Assembly (NCBI RefSeq): GCF_017877135.1
Contig: NZ_JAGIPH010000001.1
Span: 186,001-250,000 of the forward strand
Reading direction: 5' to 3'
DNA: 64,000 nucleotides
Source of the DNA: Neorhizobium galegae
GTDB taxonomy: Bacteria > Pseudomonadota > Alphaproteobacteria > Rhizobiales > Rhizobiaceae
Both the position numbers and the translations under genes were made by a program. Positions 1 to 8,863 of this stretch are shown piece after piece (the first letter of the stretch is position 1; the number at the start of each line of letters is the position of its first letter). The notes below the pieces were generated by a model that saw nothing but the letters and a program-made list of their open reading frames with translations, was not told the origin of the DNA and made no database searches.

Positions 1-2
1 TC

Positions 3-1037
3 ATCCTGCTCCTGCTGTTTAACGTCGGCGGCATGCTGTCGCTGATGGTGATGGCGGATCTGTCCGGCGCGCCGATGTATATGGCGGTATCGCTATTCCT
101 GGCGCTCACCGCCGTCTTCTATGCCGCCATGATCGAGGACGATCATCGCCGGCTGGGGCTGATCTTCCGGGCCTGGGTTGCGGCTGCGGTGATCACGGCG
201 CTGCTGGGCATTCTCGGCTATTTCCACGCCTTTCCCGGCGCGGAAGTGTTTACGCTCTACGACCGGGCAAAGGGCGCCTTCCAGGACCCGAATGTCTTCG
301 GCCCCTATCTGGTCGCTCCAGCGCTCTATCTGATGTACCGGCTGCTGACGGGCGGGCTTGCCGCAGCGCCTCTGACGCTTGCAGGCCTGCTGGTGCTGAC
401 GCTTGGCATCTTCCTGTCGTTTTCGCGCGCCGCCTGGGGCCTCTATCTGTTTTCGGCGCTGGCACTCATCGCCGTCATGTTGCTGAAGGAACGCACGGCC
501 GCCTTCCGGCTCAAAATCTTCACGCTGGCGCTTGCCGCCCTGCTTCTCGCCATGCTGTCGGTGGGGCTCGCCCTGCAGTCGAAGAAAGTGTCCGACCTCT
601 TCCTCAACCGCGCCAAGCTGGTGCAGGATTATGACGGCGCACGGCTCGGCCGCTTCGAACGCCACAAGATGGGCTTCCTGATGGCCATGGAGCGGCCGCT
701 CGGGCTCGGCCCCATGGTGCTTGGAAAAATGTTCGGCGAGGACGAGCACAATATCTGGCTGAAATCGCTCACCACCTATGGCTGGCTCGGCTTCGTGTCC
801 TACCTTCTGCTGGTGTGGTCGACGCTTGTCATCGGCTTTCGCGCCCTCCTGCGCGACAGACCCTGGCAACCCTACCTGATGATCGCCTGGATCGTGCTGG
901 CCGGCCATACCATGATCGGCAATGTCATCGACCTCGACCACTGGCGCCATGTCTATCTGCTGTTCGGCCTGATCTGGGGCTGTTTCGCCCTGGAACAGGC
1001 GCATGGCCGCAAGGCTTCGGCAGCGCATCCGGCTTGA
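3..1037 (+). CDS. O-antigen ligase/polymerase-family membrane protein (5' end outside window)
   Basis: The reading frame is already open at the window edge, so the N-terminus is missing; at least 344 residues are present. The visible part has about seven hydrophobic segments separated by a periplasmic-type loop containing DEHNIWLK, the conserved His-Asn region of the Wzy_C/O-antigen ligase family. A second family hallmark is the short FSRAAW segment before a membrane helix. Such proteins polymerise or ligate undecaprenyl-linked polysaccharide at the periplasmic face. Family assignment rests on topology and these motifs. I cannot say whether it is an O-antigen ligase, an exopolysaccharide polymerase or a related enzyme. 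No polysaccharide genes are visible downstream. Confidence 0.75.
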   Translation: MLLLLFNVGGMLSLMVMADLSGAPMYMAVSLFLALTAVFYAAMIEDDHRRLGLIFRAWVAAAVITALLGILGYFHAFPGAEVFTLYDRAKGAFQDPNVFGPYLVAPALYLMYRLLTGGLAAAPLTLAGLLVLTLGIFLSFSRAAWGLYLFSALALIAVMLLKERTAAFRLKIFTLALAALLLAMLSVGLALQSKKVSDLFLNRAKLVQDYDGARLGRFERHKMGFLMAMERPLGLGPMVLGKMFGEDEHNIWLKSLTTYGWLGFVSYLLLVWSTLVIGFRALLRDRPWQPYLMIAWIVLAGHTMIGNVIDLDHWRHVYLLFGLIWGCFALEQAHGRKASAAHPA

Positions 1038-1068
1038 CTTTGCCGAAGACCGTTCCACATTTTGAAGC

Positions 1069-1356
1069 ATGATCACAGCAGAGCAAATTCGCGCCGCGCG
1101 CGCCATGATCGGGATGTCGCTGGAAGAGCTTTCCCGCGAAAGCGGCCTGTCCGTTTCCGACGTCGAAGGCCTCGAACGCGGGGTGGCATTTGGGGTCGAT
1201 ACAGCGCGCCTGCGCCAATGCCTGGAACGCCATGGCATCGTGTTCCTCGCCACCGGAGAGGACGATCCCGGCGTCGGGCCCGGTCTTCGCCTGCGCCATG
1301 CGCCCGCCGACGAAGGCATACGTCCGGAAAACCTCAACGCCGATAACGACGGCTAA
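1069..1356 (+). CDS. Small XRE-type helix-turn-helix protein
   Basis: A 95-residue protein. Residues about 4-60 read as a Cro/C1 helix-turn-helix: ITAEQIRAARAMIGMSLEEL, then LSVSDVEGLERG, then a third helix. The C-terminal 30 residues are polar and probably disordered. It starts 31 nt after the ligase-family gene on the same strand and may be read through from it. Related small HTH proteins are common in rhizobia, often with an immediate LATGEDDPG-like tail. No target is evident and no palindrome was seen at its own promoter. DNA binding is inferred from the fold pattern. Confidence 0.75.
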   Translation: MITAEQIRAARAMIGMSLEELSRESGLSVSDVEGLERGVAFGVDTARLRQCLERHGIVFLATGEDDPGVGPGLRLRHAPADEGIRPENLNADNDG

Positions 1357-1621
1357 GCCGGGCGAAACGCTTCGCTTTCCCGAAAATGAGCAAGCGGCGA
1401 CCGAAGAGCCGCCTACTCCCCTTGCCTGCGCCGAAAAGGCCGCAGCGCGGCGCAGCCGTCCCGCATTCCGAAATCTCCCCCTGCCCTGTCCTTTCGTGAG
1501 CTGCTCCCCGCGGCGGGCTGTGTGTCCCCGTGCAAAAACCCTTTTCAAGCGCGCTTCGAATGTGCGGGAACAAAATCGCCGGATCGTCGTTGTCGCACGC
1601 CCATTACGAAAAGGATTTCCC

Positions 1622-1771
1622 ATGGCACGCAGCAACAGCCTCTACTTCGTCATCGGTGCCCTCGTCATCGCAGTGGCCGGCCTTGGGGCCTATGTCATTC
1701 GCGAGGAGACCAAGCCCAAGGGCGTCGAGATGAGCATCACCGGCAATGGCGTCAAAGTGGAACAGAATTGA
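1622..1771 (+). CDS. 49-residue single-pass membrane protein, unknown function
   Basis: The ATG at 1622 is preceded by AAGGA (1609-1613) at 8 nt, a good ribosome site. The product has a short basic N-terminus (MARSNSLY), one hydrophobic helix at residues about 8-25 (FVIGALVIAVAGLGAYVI), and a polar tail ending in SITGNGVKVEQN. A longer frame open upstream in the same phase has no ribosome site and was not used. The architecture suggests an inner-membrane micropeptide with its C-terminus outside, but orientation and role are unknown. The 265 nt before it hold no other convincing gene. Confidence 0.6.
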   Translation: MARSNSLYFVIGALVIAVAGLGAYVIREETKPKGVEMSITGNGVKVEQN

Positions 1772-1876
1772 TTTCCCGCAAGGAACCCCGTTTGCGTAGG
1801 TGCAAATATTCGGATATACAATCAACCGGGGAATAAATGAAAGCTTCAACGGCTTTCCAACAAAAGAGGGTGGCAG

Positions 1877-2065
1877 ATGACCAAGCATATCGACAAGCAA
1901 TCGACGGAAAAATCCGCGTTCAAGAAGGTCTGGAACGTCAGCGAATTCGCGCGACGCTACCGGCTGGATGCACGTGAGGAAAACCGTCTGTTAAAGCTGC
2001 TCGGTCCGTTTGCCTCTGAACAGGAGCTGCTGATGAATGCCACCCGCACGCCGATCTTTCGATAG
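1877..2065 (+). CDS. Small conserved-looking hypothetical protein (62 aa)
   Basis: A basic, helical 62-residue protein. The middle (WNVSEFARRYRLD, then EENRLLKLLG) resembles a short helix-turn-helix-like or ribosome-associated segment, but no known domain can be named. A purine-rich stretch GAGGGTGG lies 5 nt before the ATG. It lies between the 49-aa gene and tRNA-Pro and has normal high-GC codon use, unlike the gene after the tRNA. It resembles short hypothetical proteins commonly annotated in Rhizobiaceae, but that is recollection and was not searched. Confidence 0.55.
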   Translation: MTKHIDKQSTEKSAFKKVWNVSEFARRYRLDAREENRLLKLLGPFASEQELLMNATRTPIFR

Positions 2066-2149
2066 GCATTCTTTCCACAGCCCGCCACTTTTGCCCTTGC
2101 ACCCTGCGCGGCAAGTCAGTAATGAGAGCGTGCTTCGAAAGAAGCGGGT

Positions 2150-2226
<77 letters not shown>

Positions 2227-2243
2227 TTTAAGACAATTAGATA

Positions 2244-2289
2244 GCCAGTTCCCCCAGGACTGGTTGTTGCCTTAGAAGCTTAAAAGGCA
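2244..2289 (+). terminator. Two small hairpins after tRNA-Pro
   Basis: CCAGT (2245-2249) pairs with ACTGG (2259-2263), followed by TTGTTGCC. A second arm pair TGCCTT (2268-2273) and AAGGCA (2284-2289) follows at once. The first is plausible as the tRNA transcription end, though its T-tract is weak. Both lie in the AT-richer stretch that begins after the tRNA. Confidence 0.35.
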
Positions 2290-2392
2290 GCTTATAAACT
2301 CTCCTCCATAATACTGTGGTTAATAGTGCAGCAGTGAATTTGATCACAGAATTCATGCTATAGTCTCGTCGCGAACCACCGCGTGAGGAAGC

Positions 2393-3556
2393 ATGAAGCC
2401 AGATAGATTGCTGAAACTTCTGAAGGAGATGGACAGTCGACTATCGCGGCTATCAGTTCAGCTTGATAATGAACGCGGCAGTTCAAAGGCTGTTTCAACG
2501 CTTATTGATGATCTCCGCGATATCAGAACAGTCATCAAAAGGCGTATTGGGAAAATTGCCTCCGTCACCACATCCGACGTTGACGAATTGGAGCGCATTA
2601 TCAATGACGCCCGGGAGGCCGCAGCTGCCATACGTGGGTTTAGCAAAGGCGATCCTGTTTTCCTGACCTTGGAATCAATATCCTCTGATAAGGTGGGCCT
2701 CTTGAATCTCATTGCGGGATTAAAGATCGGCTTGAGCCTTGTGACTCCTGACGATGTTATAAGTGCAACGCCAGGCCAAAAGACAGCGGCATTTCAGTTC
2801 AAGGTGTTGGACGGAATTCTTACGGTTGTCGACCAGCCACTATATGCGGCCGAGCGAGAGAGAGACCGAGCGGTTGCGGCCTTGAACGACGTCATTGAGT
2901 ATGGTGATTACGTAAATGAGGAATTGAGTAAAACCAATGCGTCCCCTCGGCTGAGGTATGAGTTTCAAAATCTTCAGGGGAAATTATTAGCACACAATAA
3001 CATAGTTCAGGTCGGGCAGAGTGCGAATCGGTGCACCGTATCCGTTGACGCGCACTCCGAGGAGCTTTCTGCTCCAATCTCCGGAATACTGATATCTCAT
3101 CTACGGACTGTATTCGATGCTCTATCTCAGTTCGAACAATGGCGCGCCTATTGTGAAGATGCTGCATTGGCTAACCTAGATGTGAAATCCGTCAGAGCGC
3201 TTTCCGAGGCCGTTAAATCACTTGGTAGTCAATTCAAAAATGAACCGGCGGTGGATAAGTCAGTGCTTGGTGCCTTAGATGCAGTTGACCGCTGGGTTAG
3301 CGAGGAAGCTAAACCTGACAATCGCGACGTCCTATCTTTAGCGAGAACGTTGGAGAACATCTGGTCAGCGGTGACCAAGGCGCTCCTACTTGCGGGGAAA
3401 ATGGCAGCCAAAGAGAGCACGAAAGCAGCTATGGTGTGCGTAATAACGGCGCTGCTTGTCGCCGGCGCAAACGGAATGATCCCGGCCATAGCAAAGGTTC
3501 CGGGCGCGGGATGGATCGAACCTGTTTACAACTTCTTCAAATTACAGAGCAAGTAG
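2393..3556 (+). CDS. Orphan hypothetical protein beside tRNA-Pro, helical with C-terminal membrane segment
   Basis: 387 residues and no family recognised. Residues 1-100 look like amphipathic or coiled-coil helices (LLKLLKEMDSRLSRLSVQLD, DVDELERIINDAREAAAAI). The middle is mixed, and residues about 345-375 form one hydrophobic helix (AAMVCVITALLVAGANGMI) before a short tail. Codon use is clearly AT-richer than on either side, and the gene sits alone between tRNA-Pro and merR, so horizontal acquisition is likely. An extended -10 (TG at 2356-2357, TATAGT at 2359-2364) and GAGGA at 2385-2389 support its own promoter and start. Coiled coil plus terminal membrane helix is seen in some phage-defence effectors, but nothing here proves that role. 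No integrase, relaxase or partner gene is adjacent. Confidence 0.7.
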   Translation: MKPDRLLKLLKEMDSRLSRLSVQLDNERGSSKAVSTLIDDLRDIRTVIKRRIGKIASVTTSDVDELERIINDAREAAAAIRGFSKGDPVFLTLESISSDKVGLLNLIAGLKIGLSLVTPDDVISATPGQKTAAFQFKVLDGILTVVDQPLYAAERERDRAVAALNDVIEYGDYVNEELSKTNASPRLRYEFQNLQGKLLAHNNIVQVGQSANRCTVSVDAHSEELSAPISGILISHLRTVFDALSQFEQWRAYCEDAALANLDVKSVRALSEAVKSLGSQFKNEPAVDKSVLGALDAVDRWVSEEAKPDNRDVLSLARTLENIWSAVTKALLLAGKMAAKESTKAAMVCVITALLVAGANGMIPAIAKVPGAGWIEPVYNFFKLQSK

Positions 3557-3595
3557 CGTCAGCGATGCTGCCGACAGGCTAACTTCGGCTCTGCC

Positions 3596-4132
3596 TCAGC
3601 GAACCTGATCGAGCAGGCGCTTGCATTCCAGAAGGTCGAAGAGCGCTTCCTGCAACAGCGCGCGGTCTTCCTTGGCAATCGAGCTTTTGCCGATGGAGAC
3701 CTCCAGCCCGTCATCCTCCGAGCCGCCGCCGAAGCCGAAGAAACGGCCGCTGGGCTTTGCCTTCGGGCGCCCGACGATCTGGTCGTCCTCGGGATTGGCA
3801 ACCTTCGGTTCGGCCGGGCGGTCGCTGTTGGCGGCCATGATGGCTTCCATCGTGGCAAGATCGCCGGACGCAATGGCGGAGACGAACTTGTTGCCATTGG
3901 TGCGCAAGAGCTTCTGCACGCCCTTGATCGTATAGCCATGGTCGTAGAGCAGGTGGCGGATGCCTTTCAGAAGATCGACATCTTCCGGGCGATAGTAGCG
4001 GCGCCCGCCGCCGCGCTTCATCGGCTTGATCTGCGGAAACCGGGTTTCCCAGAAGCGAAGCACGTGCTGCGGCAGGTCGAGGTCGTCGGCAACTTCGCTG
4101 ATGGTGCGAAAGGCGTCCGGGCTCTTGTCCAC
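3596..4132 (-). CDS. MerR-family transcriptional regulator
   Basis: 178 residues. Residues 9-80 form a MerR winged helix ([20 protein letters not shown], then [16 protein letters not shown]). The C-terminal half is low-complexity and lacks Cys metal ligands. The GTG at 4132 is used because the frame closes shortly upstream and the motif begins a few residues in. It lies downstream of ihfA on the same strand with a 176-nt gap, the usual rhizobial order plsX-fabH-ihfA-merR. Its effector is unknown; the lack of cysteines argues against a metal or redox sensor. Confidence 0.85.
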   Translation of the reverse strand: MDKSPDAFRTISEVADDLDLPQHVLRFWETRFPQIKPMKRGGGRRYYRPEDVDLLKGIRHLLYDHGYTIKGVQKLLRTNGNKFVSAIASGDLATMEAIMAANSDRPAEPKVANPEDDQIVGRPKAKPSGRFFGFGGGSEDDGLEVSIGKSSIAKEDRALLQEALFDLLECKRLLDQVR

Positions 4133-4308
4133 GTCTTCATCTCCGGCAGTCAGCGACTCAACGCCACGTCAAATGTATTCGTCGGACCGCATTTCAACGG
4201 TTTGCGGCGTCGAACTCAAGCGGTTTGAGAGAGAATGAACAGCTAAGTGGCCGCGGGGCCCTGCGATGCCGGGACAGATTGACCGGCCGGGCTGAAAAGG
4301 CAGGCCGA

Positions 4309-4647
4309 TCAGCTCGCCGGATTGGCGGGCTTGGCCTTCGCCTTGCGCTGCAGATGCGACTTCAGGATGCGCTGCTTGAGCACGTTGGAAGCCTTGAACG
4401 TCATCACCCGGCGCGGCGAGATCGGCACTTCTTCGCCGGTCTTTGGATTGCGGCCGATACGCTCGTTCTTCGAGCGCACCTGGAAGGTGGCGAAGGAGGA
4501 GAGCTTGACCATCTCGCCCCGCACGATGGCGTTGCAGATCTCGTCGATCACCGTTTCGACAAGCTCGGCCGACTCGGTCCGCGAAAGACCGACCTTGCGA
4601 AATACCGATTCCGCCAAGTCTGCTCGTGTCACTGTCTTGCCGGCCAT
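4309..4647 (-). CDS. ihfA: Integration host factor subunit alpha
   Basis: 112 residues with the full HU/IHF fold. The N-terminal dimer helices begin [20 protein letters not shown]. The DNA-bending arm region is [20 protein letters not shown], with the Pro that intercalates DNA. The C-terminus carries a basic Lys/Ala/Pro extension ([13 protein letters not shown]) typical of alphaproteobacterial IHF-alpha. With IhfB it bends DNA sharply at promoters and origins. The start is fixed by the conserved MAGKT. It lies 86 nt downstream of fabH and upstream of merR on the same strand. Confidence 0.95.
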   Translation of the reverse strand: MAGKTVTRADLAESVFRKVGLSRTESAELVETVIDEICNAIVRGEMVKLSSFATFQVRSKNERIGRNPKTGEEVPISPRRVMTFKASNVLKQRILKSHLQRKAKAKPANPAS

Positions 4648-4733
4648 GAGCCCCGCCCGTCAAAGTTCGATTTCAAACGCGTGCAAACTCTATGTCCCTT
4701 GGAGTTCGGGGTCAAGCGCTTGTAAACACGAGA

Positions 4734-5714
4734 TTACCAGCGAACGAGCAGCGCCCCCCAGGTGAAGCCGCCGCCCATGGCTTCCAGCATCACCAGATCG
4801 CCCTTCTTGATGCGCCCGTCCGCTGCCGCCACCGAAAGCGCCAGAGGAATGGAGGCGGCCGAGGTGTTGCCGTGCAGGTCGACGGTGATGACGACCTTTT
4901 CGGTTGGAATGCCGAGCTTCTTGGCCGAGCCATCGATGATGCGGCGGTTGGCCTGGTGCGGCACCAGCCAGTCGAGGTCGTCGGCAGTGGTGCCGGTCGC
5001 CGTAAAGGCCGCCTCGATGACATCGGTGATCATGCCGACGGCATATTTGAACACCTCACGGCCTTCCATGCGCAGATGACCGACAGTGCCCGTGGTGGAG
5101 GGGCCGCCATCGACATAGAGCTTGTCCTTGTGGGAGCCGTCCGAGCGCAGATGCGCGGTCAGGACGCCGCGATCGGCAATCGTTCCCTCGCTCTCCTGCG
5201 CTTCGAGAACCAGCGCGCCCGCGCCATCGCCGAAGAGCACGCAGGTGGTGCGGTCCGTCCAGTCGAGAATGCGCGAAAATGTTTCCGCGCCGATGACCAG
5301 CGCGCGCCTCGCAAGACCGGCCTTCAGATGCGCATCAGCCGTCGCCATGGCATAGACGAAGCCGGTACAGACGGCCTGCACGTCAAACGCATAGCCCTGC
5401 GTCATGCCGAGTCGGTTCTGGATGTTCACCGCCGTTGCCGGAAAGGTGTTGTCGGGCGTCGATGTCGCGACAATGACGAGATCGATATCGGCGGGCGTCA
5501 GGCCGGCCTTGTCAAGGGCCGCGCGCGCCGCCTGCTCGCCGAGGGAGGCTGTGGTTTCGCCTTCGCCGGCGATGTAACGCTGGCGGATGCCGGTGCGCTG
5601 CACGATCCAGTCGTCAGACGTTTCCACCAGGCTTTCGAGTTCCTTGTTGGTGACCTGGCGCTGTGGCAGCGCGGCACCGAATCCCAGAACCACTGAACGG
5701 ATCATGCGCGTCAT
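4734..5714 (-). CDS. fabH: Beta-ketoacyl-ACP synthase III
   Basis: 326 residues, normal length. It condenses acetyl-CoA with malonyl-ACP to start fatty acid synthesis. The catalytic triad is visible: Cys116 in VQAVCTGF, His253 in VPHQANRR and Asn283 in [11 protein letters not shown]. The start at 5714 (MTRMIRS) is chosen because AAGGA lies 7 nt upstream; a second ATG at 5705 is possible. The frame is open further back but there overlaps plsX. It begins 10 nt after the plsX stop, so the two are co-transcribed, as in most bacteria. Confidence 0.97.
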   Translation of the reverse strand: MTRMIRSVVLGFGAALPQRQVTNKELESLVETSDDWIVQRTGIRQRYIAGEGETTASLGEQAARAALDKAGLTPADIDLVIVATSTPDNTFPATAVNIQNRLGMTQGYAFDVQAVCTGFVYAMATADAHLKAGLARRALVIGAETFSRILDWTDRTTCVLFGDGAGALVLEAQESEGTIADRGVLTAHLRSDGSHKDKLYVDGGPSTTGTVGHLRMEGREVFKYAVGMITDVIEAAFTATGTTADDLDWLVPHQANRRIIDGSAKKLGIPTEKVVITVDLHGNTSAASIPLALSVAAADGRIKKGDLVMLEAMGGGFTWGALLVRW

Positions 5715-5724
5715 TCCTGATTCC

Positions 5725-6774
5725 TTACGCCGCTTCTTCCGGACCTGCCGGCGGCAGACGGCGGGCATGATAGTCTTTGAGATCCTGCAGGATCTTGTCA
5801 TTCAACTGATTGCGCACCATGTCATAGCCGACGTCGATGGCAGAGGCATAACCTTCCGCATCCGTGCCGCCATGGCTCTTGATGACGATGCCGTTCAGCC
5901 CGAGAAAGACGCCGCCATTGACCTTGCGCGGGTCCATTTTCTCGCGCAGGCGATCGAAGGCGCCCTTGGCGAAGAGATAACCGATCTTCGACATCAGCGT
6001 GCGCGACATGGCAGACCGCAGAAGCTCCGCCATCTGCTTGGCGGTGCCTTCGGCGGTCTTCAGCGCGATATTGCCGGTAAAGCCCTCGGTCACCACCACA
6101 TCGACCACGCCGCGGCCGATATCGTTGCCCTCGACAAAGCCGTGATAGGCGATCGTCGACAGGTTCGCCTCGCGGATCATGCGGCCGGCCTCGCGCACCT
6201 CTTCCTGTCCCTTGACCTCCTCGACGCCGACATTGAGGAGGCCGACGGTCGGGCGCTCGATCTCGAAGAGCGAGCGGGCCATGGCGCCGCCCATCAGGGC
6301 AAAATCGAGCAGCTGGCGGGCATCCGCCCCGATGGTGGCGCCGATATCGAGCACGATGCTTTCACCGCGCAGCGTCGGCCAGATGCCGGCAATGGCCGGA
6401 CGCTCGATGCCGGCCATGGTGCGCAGGCAAAACACGGCCATGGCCATCAGCGCGCCGGTATTGCCGGCGGAGACGGCCACATCGGCATCGCCGCTTTTGA
6501 CCGCATCAATCGCGCGCCACATGGACGAGACATGCCGGCCGCGGCGCAGCGCCGCACTCGGCTTCTCATCCATGGTGATGGCGACGTCACAATCGTGAAA
6601 CACCGTCTTTGCGGCAAGTTTTGGATATTTCGCAAGCAGCGGCTCGCACAACGCCTTCTGCCCGAAAAGCAGGAAGGTCACATCCGGGTGCCGGTCGAGC
6701 GCCTTGGCCGCGCCGGGGATGACGACTTGCGGACCAAAATCGCCGCCCATGGCATCGAGAGATATCCTGATCAC
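5725..6774 (-). CDS. plsX: Phosphate acyltransferase PlsX
   Basis: 349 residues from the GTG at 6774, close to the family length. It converts acyl-ACP to acyl-phosphate for PlsY in phospholipid synthesis. Family marks are [14 protein letters not shown] at the start, [12 protein letters not shown], and [17 protein letters not shown]. The GTG is preferred over an in-frame ATG at 6819 because the conserved domain begins at the second residue after GTG and an AGGA lies just upstream. It is the second gene of the DUF177-plsX-fabH run; rpmF, often between DUF177 and plsX, is absent here. Confidence 0.95.
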   Translation of the reverse strand: MIRISLDAMGGDFGPQVVIPGAAKALDRHPDVTFLLFGQKALCEPLLAKYPKLAAKTVFHDCDVAITMDEKPSAALRRGRHVSSMWRAIDAVKSGDADVAVSAGNTGALMAMAVFCLRTMAGIERPAIAGIWPTLRGESIVLDIGATIGADARQLLDFALMGGAMARSLFEIERPTVGLLNVGVEEVKGQEEVREAGRMIREANLSTIAYHGFVEGNDIGRGVVDVVVTEGFTGNIALKTAEGTAKQMAELLRSAMSRTLMSKIGYLFAKGAFDRLREKMDPRKVNGGVFLGLNGIVIKSHGGTDAEGYASAIDVGYDMVRNQLNDKILQDLKDYHARRLPPAGPEEAA

Positions 6775-6869
6775 GCGTTCCTGATCCTTCTGTCCCGCGC
6801 TTGGCGAAATCGCGGCCAAAATACTGTTTCTGCCGCCGCATACAACTCATTGCTGGAGAAATGCAAACG

Positions 6870-7439
6870 CTATTCCTTGGTTTTCCAGTCCTTGAGCACG
6901 GCAAAGGGGTTCGGCTTGCCCCCGTTTGGCGTGTCGTCGGCCTCGATATGGTCGGCAAACTCCGAGCCGGGCTTGCGCGGGTAAGGGTTGATCGCAAGCG
7001 CTGCAAACTCCGCCACCACCGCGCCGGCATCGATCGTATCGCCGACGAAGGTCTCGGGAAGGTCGGGGCCTTCCGGATCGAGCACCATCTCGGCCGTATC
7101 ACTGGTGATCAGGCGAGCAAGCTTTGAACCTTCCGGCACGAAGATCTGTTCCAGAACCTCGTCGATATCGGCTTCCACCGGCTCCAGCGTCACGACGCAG
7201 GCCTGCACGATATGGGCCTCGACTCGGCCCTTCAGCCGGACGCCATCCTTCTTCCAGCGGGCAATCTGCAGATCGGCCTTCAACGACGTGACCGACAGCA
7301 CCTGCCACAGCTCGGCAAGCGCCGCACGCTCGCGCTCATCCGCCTCGACATGGACGGTGACGGCATTGGCTGAAATATGGCCGACCTTGACCAGATAGGA
7401 AAAGGGCGGCTTTTCGCTGGGATCGTGCGGTGTCATCAT
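6870..7439 (-). CDS. DUF177 (YceD) family protein
   Basis: About 189 residues. The C-terminal half carries the YceD/DUF177 pattern: ACVVTLEPVEADIDEVLEQ, then a loop ending FALAINPYPRKPG, close to the family's LxLPxxPxH-like motif. YceD proteins are linked in other bacteria to 23S rRNA processing and sit beside rpmF-plsX, as here beside plsX. The start codon overlaps the stop of the upstream gene in TGATG, so translation is probably coupled; a GTG one codon earlier (7442) is an alternative. Precise function in this lineage is not established. Confidence 0.85.
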   Translation of the reverse strand: MMTPHDPSEKPPFSYLVKVGHISANAVTVHVEADERERAALAELWQVLSVTSLKADLQIARWKKDGVRLKGRVEAHIVQACVVTLEPVEADIDEVLEQIFVPEGSKLARLITSDTAEMVLDPEGPDLPETFVGDTIDAGAVVAEFAALAINPYPRKPGSEFADHIEADDTPNGGKPNPFAVLKDWKTKE

Positions 7440-7984
7440 CACTGTTCTTTCTTTCCGGGCTCAGGCAGCGTCAGAAGGCCACGCGCGATATCGTCTTCGG
7501 TGACGGCGGCAAGCGCGACCTGCGCCCGCATCATCCAGCCACCCAGACCATCCATCGACGGGGCATCGGCGTCCGAGGGATAAAAATTGCGCCGCAAGGC
7601 GGCAGACAGAGCCGGCGCATCGCCGGCCTCGAGGGCTTTTCCATAGGATTCCAGCCGGCCATAGAACATGCCGGCGAGCTTCTTCATGCGCTTCGGCACC
7701 GCCTGATCGCCAATGCCCAGTTCCCGGATCGAATGGTCGATGTCCTGGAAGAAGGCATCCATGATCTCCTGGGCCAGTTCCTGACCGCTGATGCCCGACT
7801 TAGCCGTGCGGCGGAAAAACAGGATCATCACCACGGACAGCATCTCGAACCGGCCCATCACCGTGTCCGGCACATCAAGATCCGTATAGAAGAAAGGAAT
7901 GCGGGCTGCCGAGGTCAAGCTGGCATATTGCCGGTCGACGATGGCGCGATTGCGATTTTTCTTTGCGAAAAGACCGAAGATCAT
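7439..7984 (-). CDS. Ubiquinol-cytochrome c chaperone family protein
   Basis: 181 residues. The sequence matches the CBP3/UQCC family implicated in cytochrome bc1 assembly: an N-terminal LFAKKNRNRAIVDRQYASLT, a helical core with MVILFFRRT-like hydrophobics, and the conserved DAFFQDIDHSIRELGIGD. The ATG at 7984 is chosen because the conserved part begins there and upstream codons read as spurious. It heads the minus-strand run into DUF177-plsX. The link from bc1 assembly to lipid genes is positional only. Confidence 0.85.
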   Translation of the reverse strand: MIFGLFAKKNRNRAIVDRQYASLTSAARIPFFYTDLDVPDTVMGRFEMLSVVMILFFRRTAKSGISGQELAQEIMDAFFQDIDHSIRELGIGDQAVPKRMKKLAGMFYGRLESYGKALEAGDAPALSAALRRNFYPSDADAPSMDGLGGWMMRAQVALAAVTEDDIARGLLTLPEPGKKEQ

Positions 7985-8222
7985 GAAAGCCTGCACTTCT
8001 TGGCCGCCAAAGCGGATGCTGGTCAAGCCAGCCGTGTTGCATGGAAACGAAAGCTGGTTTACCGAAGCAGGCACGAATTGCAATGCCGTTCCGGCGTCGC
8101 AGCGATGAGGCGGGCGGATTTCAGGCCCTCGCCGACCGAAACATGCCGGTGTTCGCGGAATAGCCACAATGCTATCGCAGCACGGACCAACCGGTTGGCG
8201 GGATGGAACACATGAGGACAGG

Positions 8223-8750
8223 GTGTTGAAGAAGCAGGTGGTTGGGTCTCATTTGGGTATGGCCGGCAAGGCTGCGATCGTGGCGGTCACCGTGACACTG
8301 GGACTGTCCGGCTGCACGACGGGGATCGGCGAAACGCTGCACAACGGCTACGTGCTGGACAAGGATGCGCTGGACCTGACGCCGGAAGGTTCGAGCCGCG
8401 AGCAGGTTCTGCTCTCCATGGGCACCCCCTCGACGACCGCGACCTTCGACGGCGAAGTGTTCTACTATATCTCGCAGAAGCGCGAACGGCCGGTGGCCTT
8501 CATGAAGCCGCGCCTGGTCGAACAGACCGTGGTGGCCTTCTACTTCAACAAGGATGGCGTGGTTGCCCGGCGCGCCGTCTACACGCTGAAGGACGGCCAG
8601 GTGTTCGACACGATTTCGCGCACGACGCCGACGGGCGGCCGCGACCTTACCTTCCTGCAGCAGCTGCTGTCCGGCGGCACGGGCGGTGGTGCCGGTGCGG
8701 CGGCCAACACGTTCCGCAACATGATGGGCGGCGGCAACAACGGTATGTAA
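8223..8750 (+). CDS. bamE: Outer membrane assembly lipoprotein BamE (SmpA/OmlA)
   Basis: 175 residues from the GTG at 8223, which has AGGA 6 nt upstream; TTG 8226 and ATG 8259 are alternatives. A lipoprotein signal ends in the lipobox LSGC (Cys31). Residues about 40-125 match SmpA/OmlA: GYVLDKDALDLTPEGSS, VLLSMGTPSTTATFDGEVFY. BamE is a small lipoprotein of the BAM complex that folds beta-barrels. A Gly/Asn-rich tail follows the domain. It is divergent from the chaperone operon and convergent with hppA. Confidence 0.93.
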   Translation: MLKKQVVGSHLGMAGKAAIVAVTVTLGLSGCTTGIGETLHNGYVLDKDALDLTPEGSSREQVLLSMGTPSTTATFDGEVFYYISQKRERPVAFMKPRLVEQTVVAFYFNKDGVVARRAVYTLKDGQVFDTISRTTPTGGRDLTFLQQLLSGGTGGGAGAAANTFRNMMGGGNNGM

Positions 8751-8803
8751 ACGGCATCGGGGGCGCCCTGCCCCCTTTACCGACAGACAACAGACCGACA
8801 GAC

Positions 8804-8844
8804 AAAAGGCCCGCGGCTTCGTTTCAAAGCCGCGGGCCTTTTTT
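8804..8844. terminator. Bidirectional rho-independent terminator between bamE and hppA
   Basis: A perfect 16-bp stem, 8804-8819 with 8827-8842, GC-rich (GGCCCGCGGCTT core) with a 7-nt loop. A-rich and T-rich flanks on both sides give a U-tract in either direction. It serves bamE on plus and hppA on minus. Confidence 0.93.
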
Positions 8845-8863
8845 CAATGCTGAGCGTCAGGCG

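Noticed and set aside
3540-3600. Attachment-site repeat of the tRNA-Pro 3' end beyond the orphan gene
   Set aside because: No copy of GGTTCAAATCC or of the acceptor end was found before merR, so no element boundary can be claimed.
6775-6819. ATG 6819 as plsX start
   Set aside because: The 15 extra residues lack similarity to PlsX and the GTG at 6774 has a better ribosome site.
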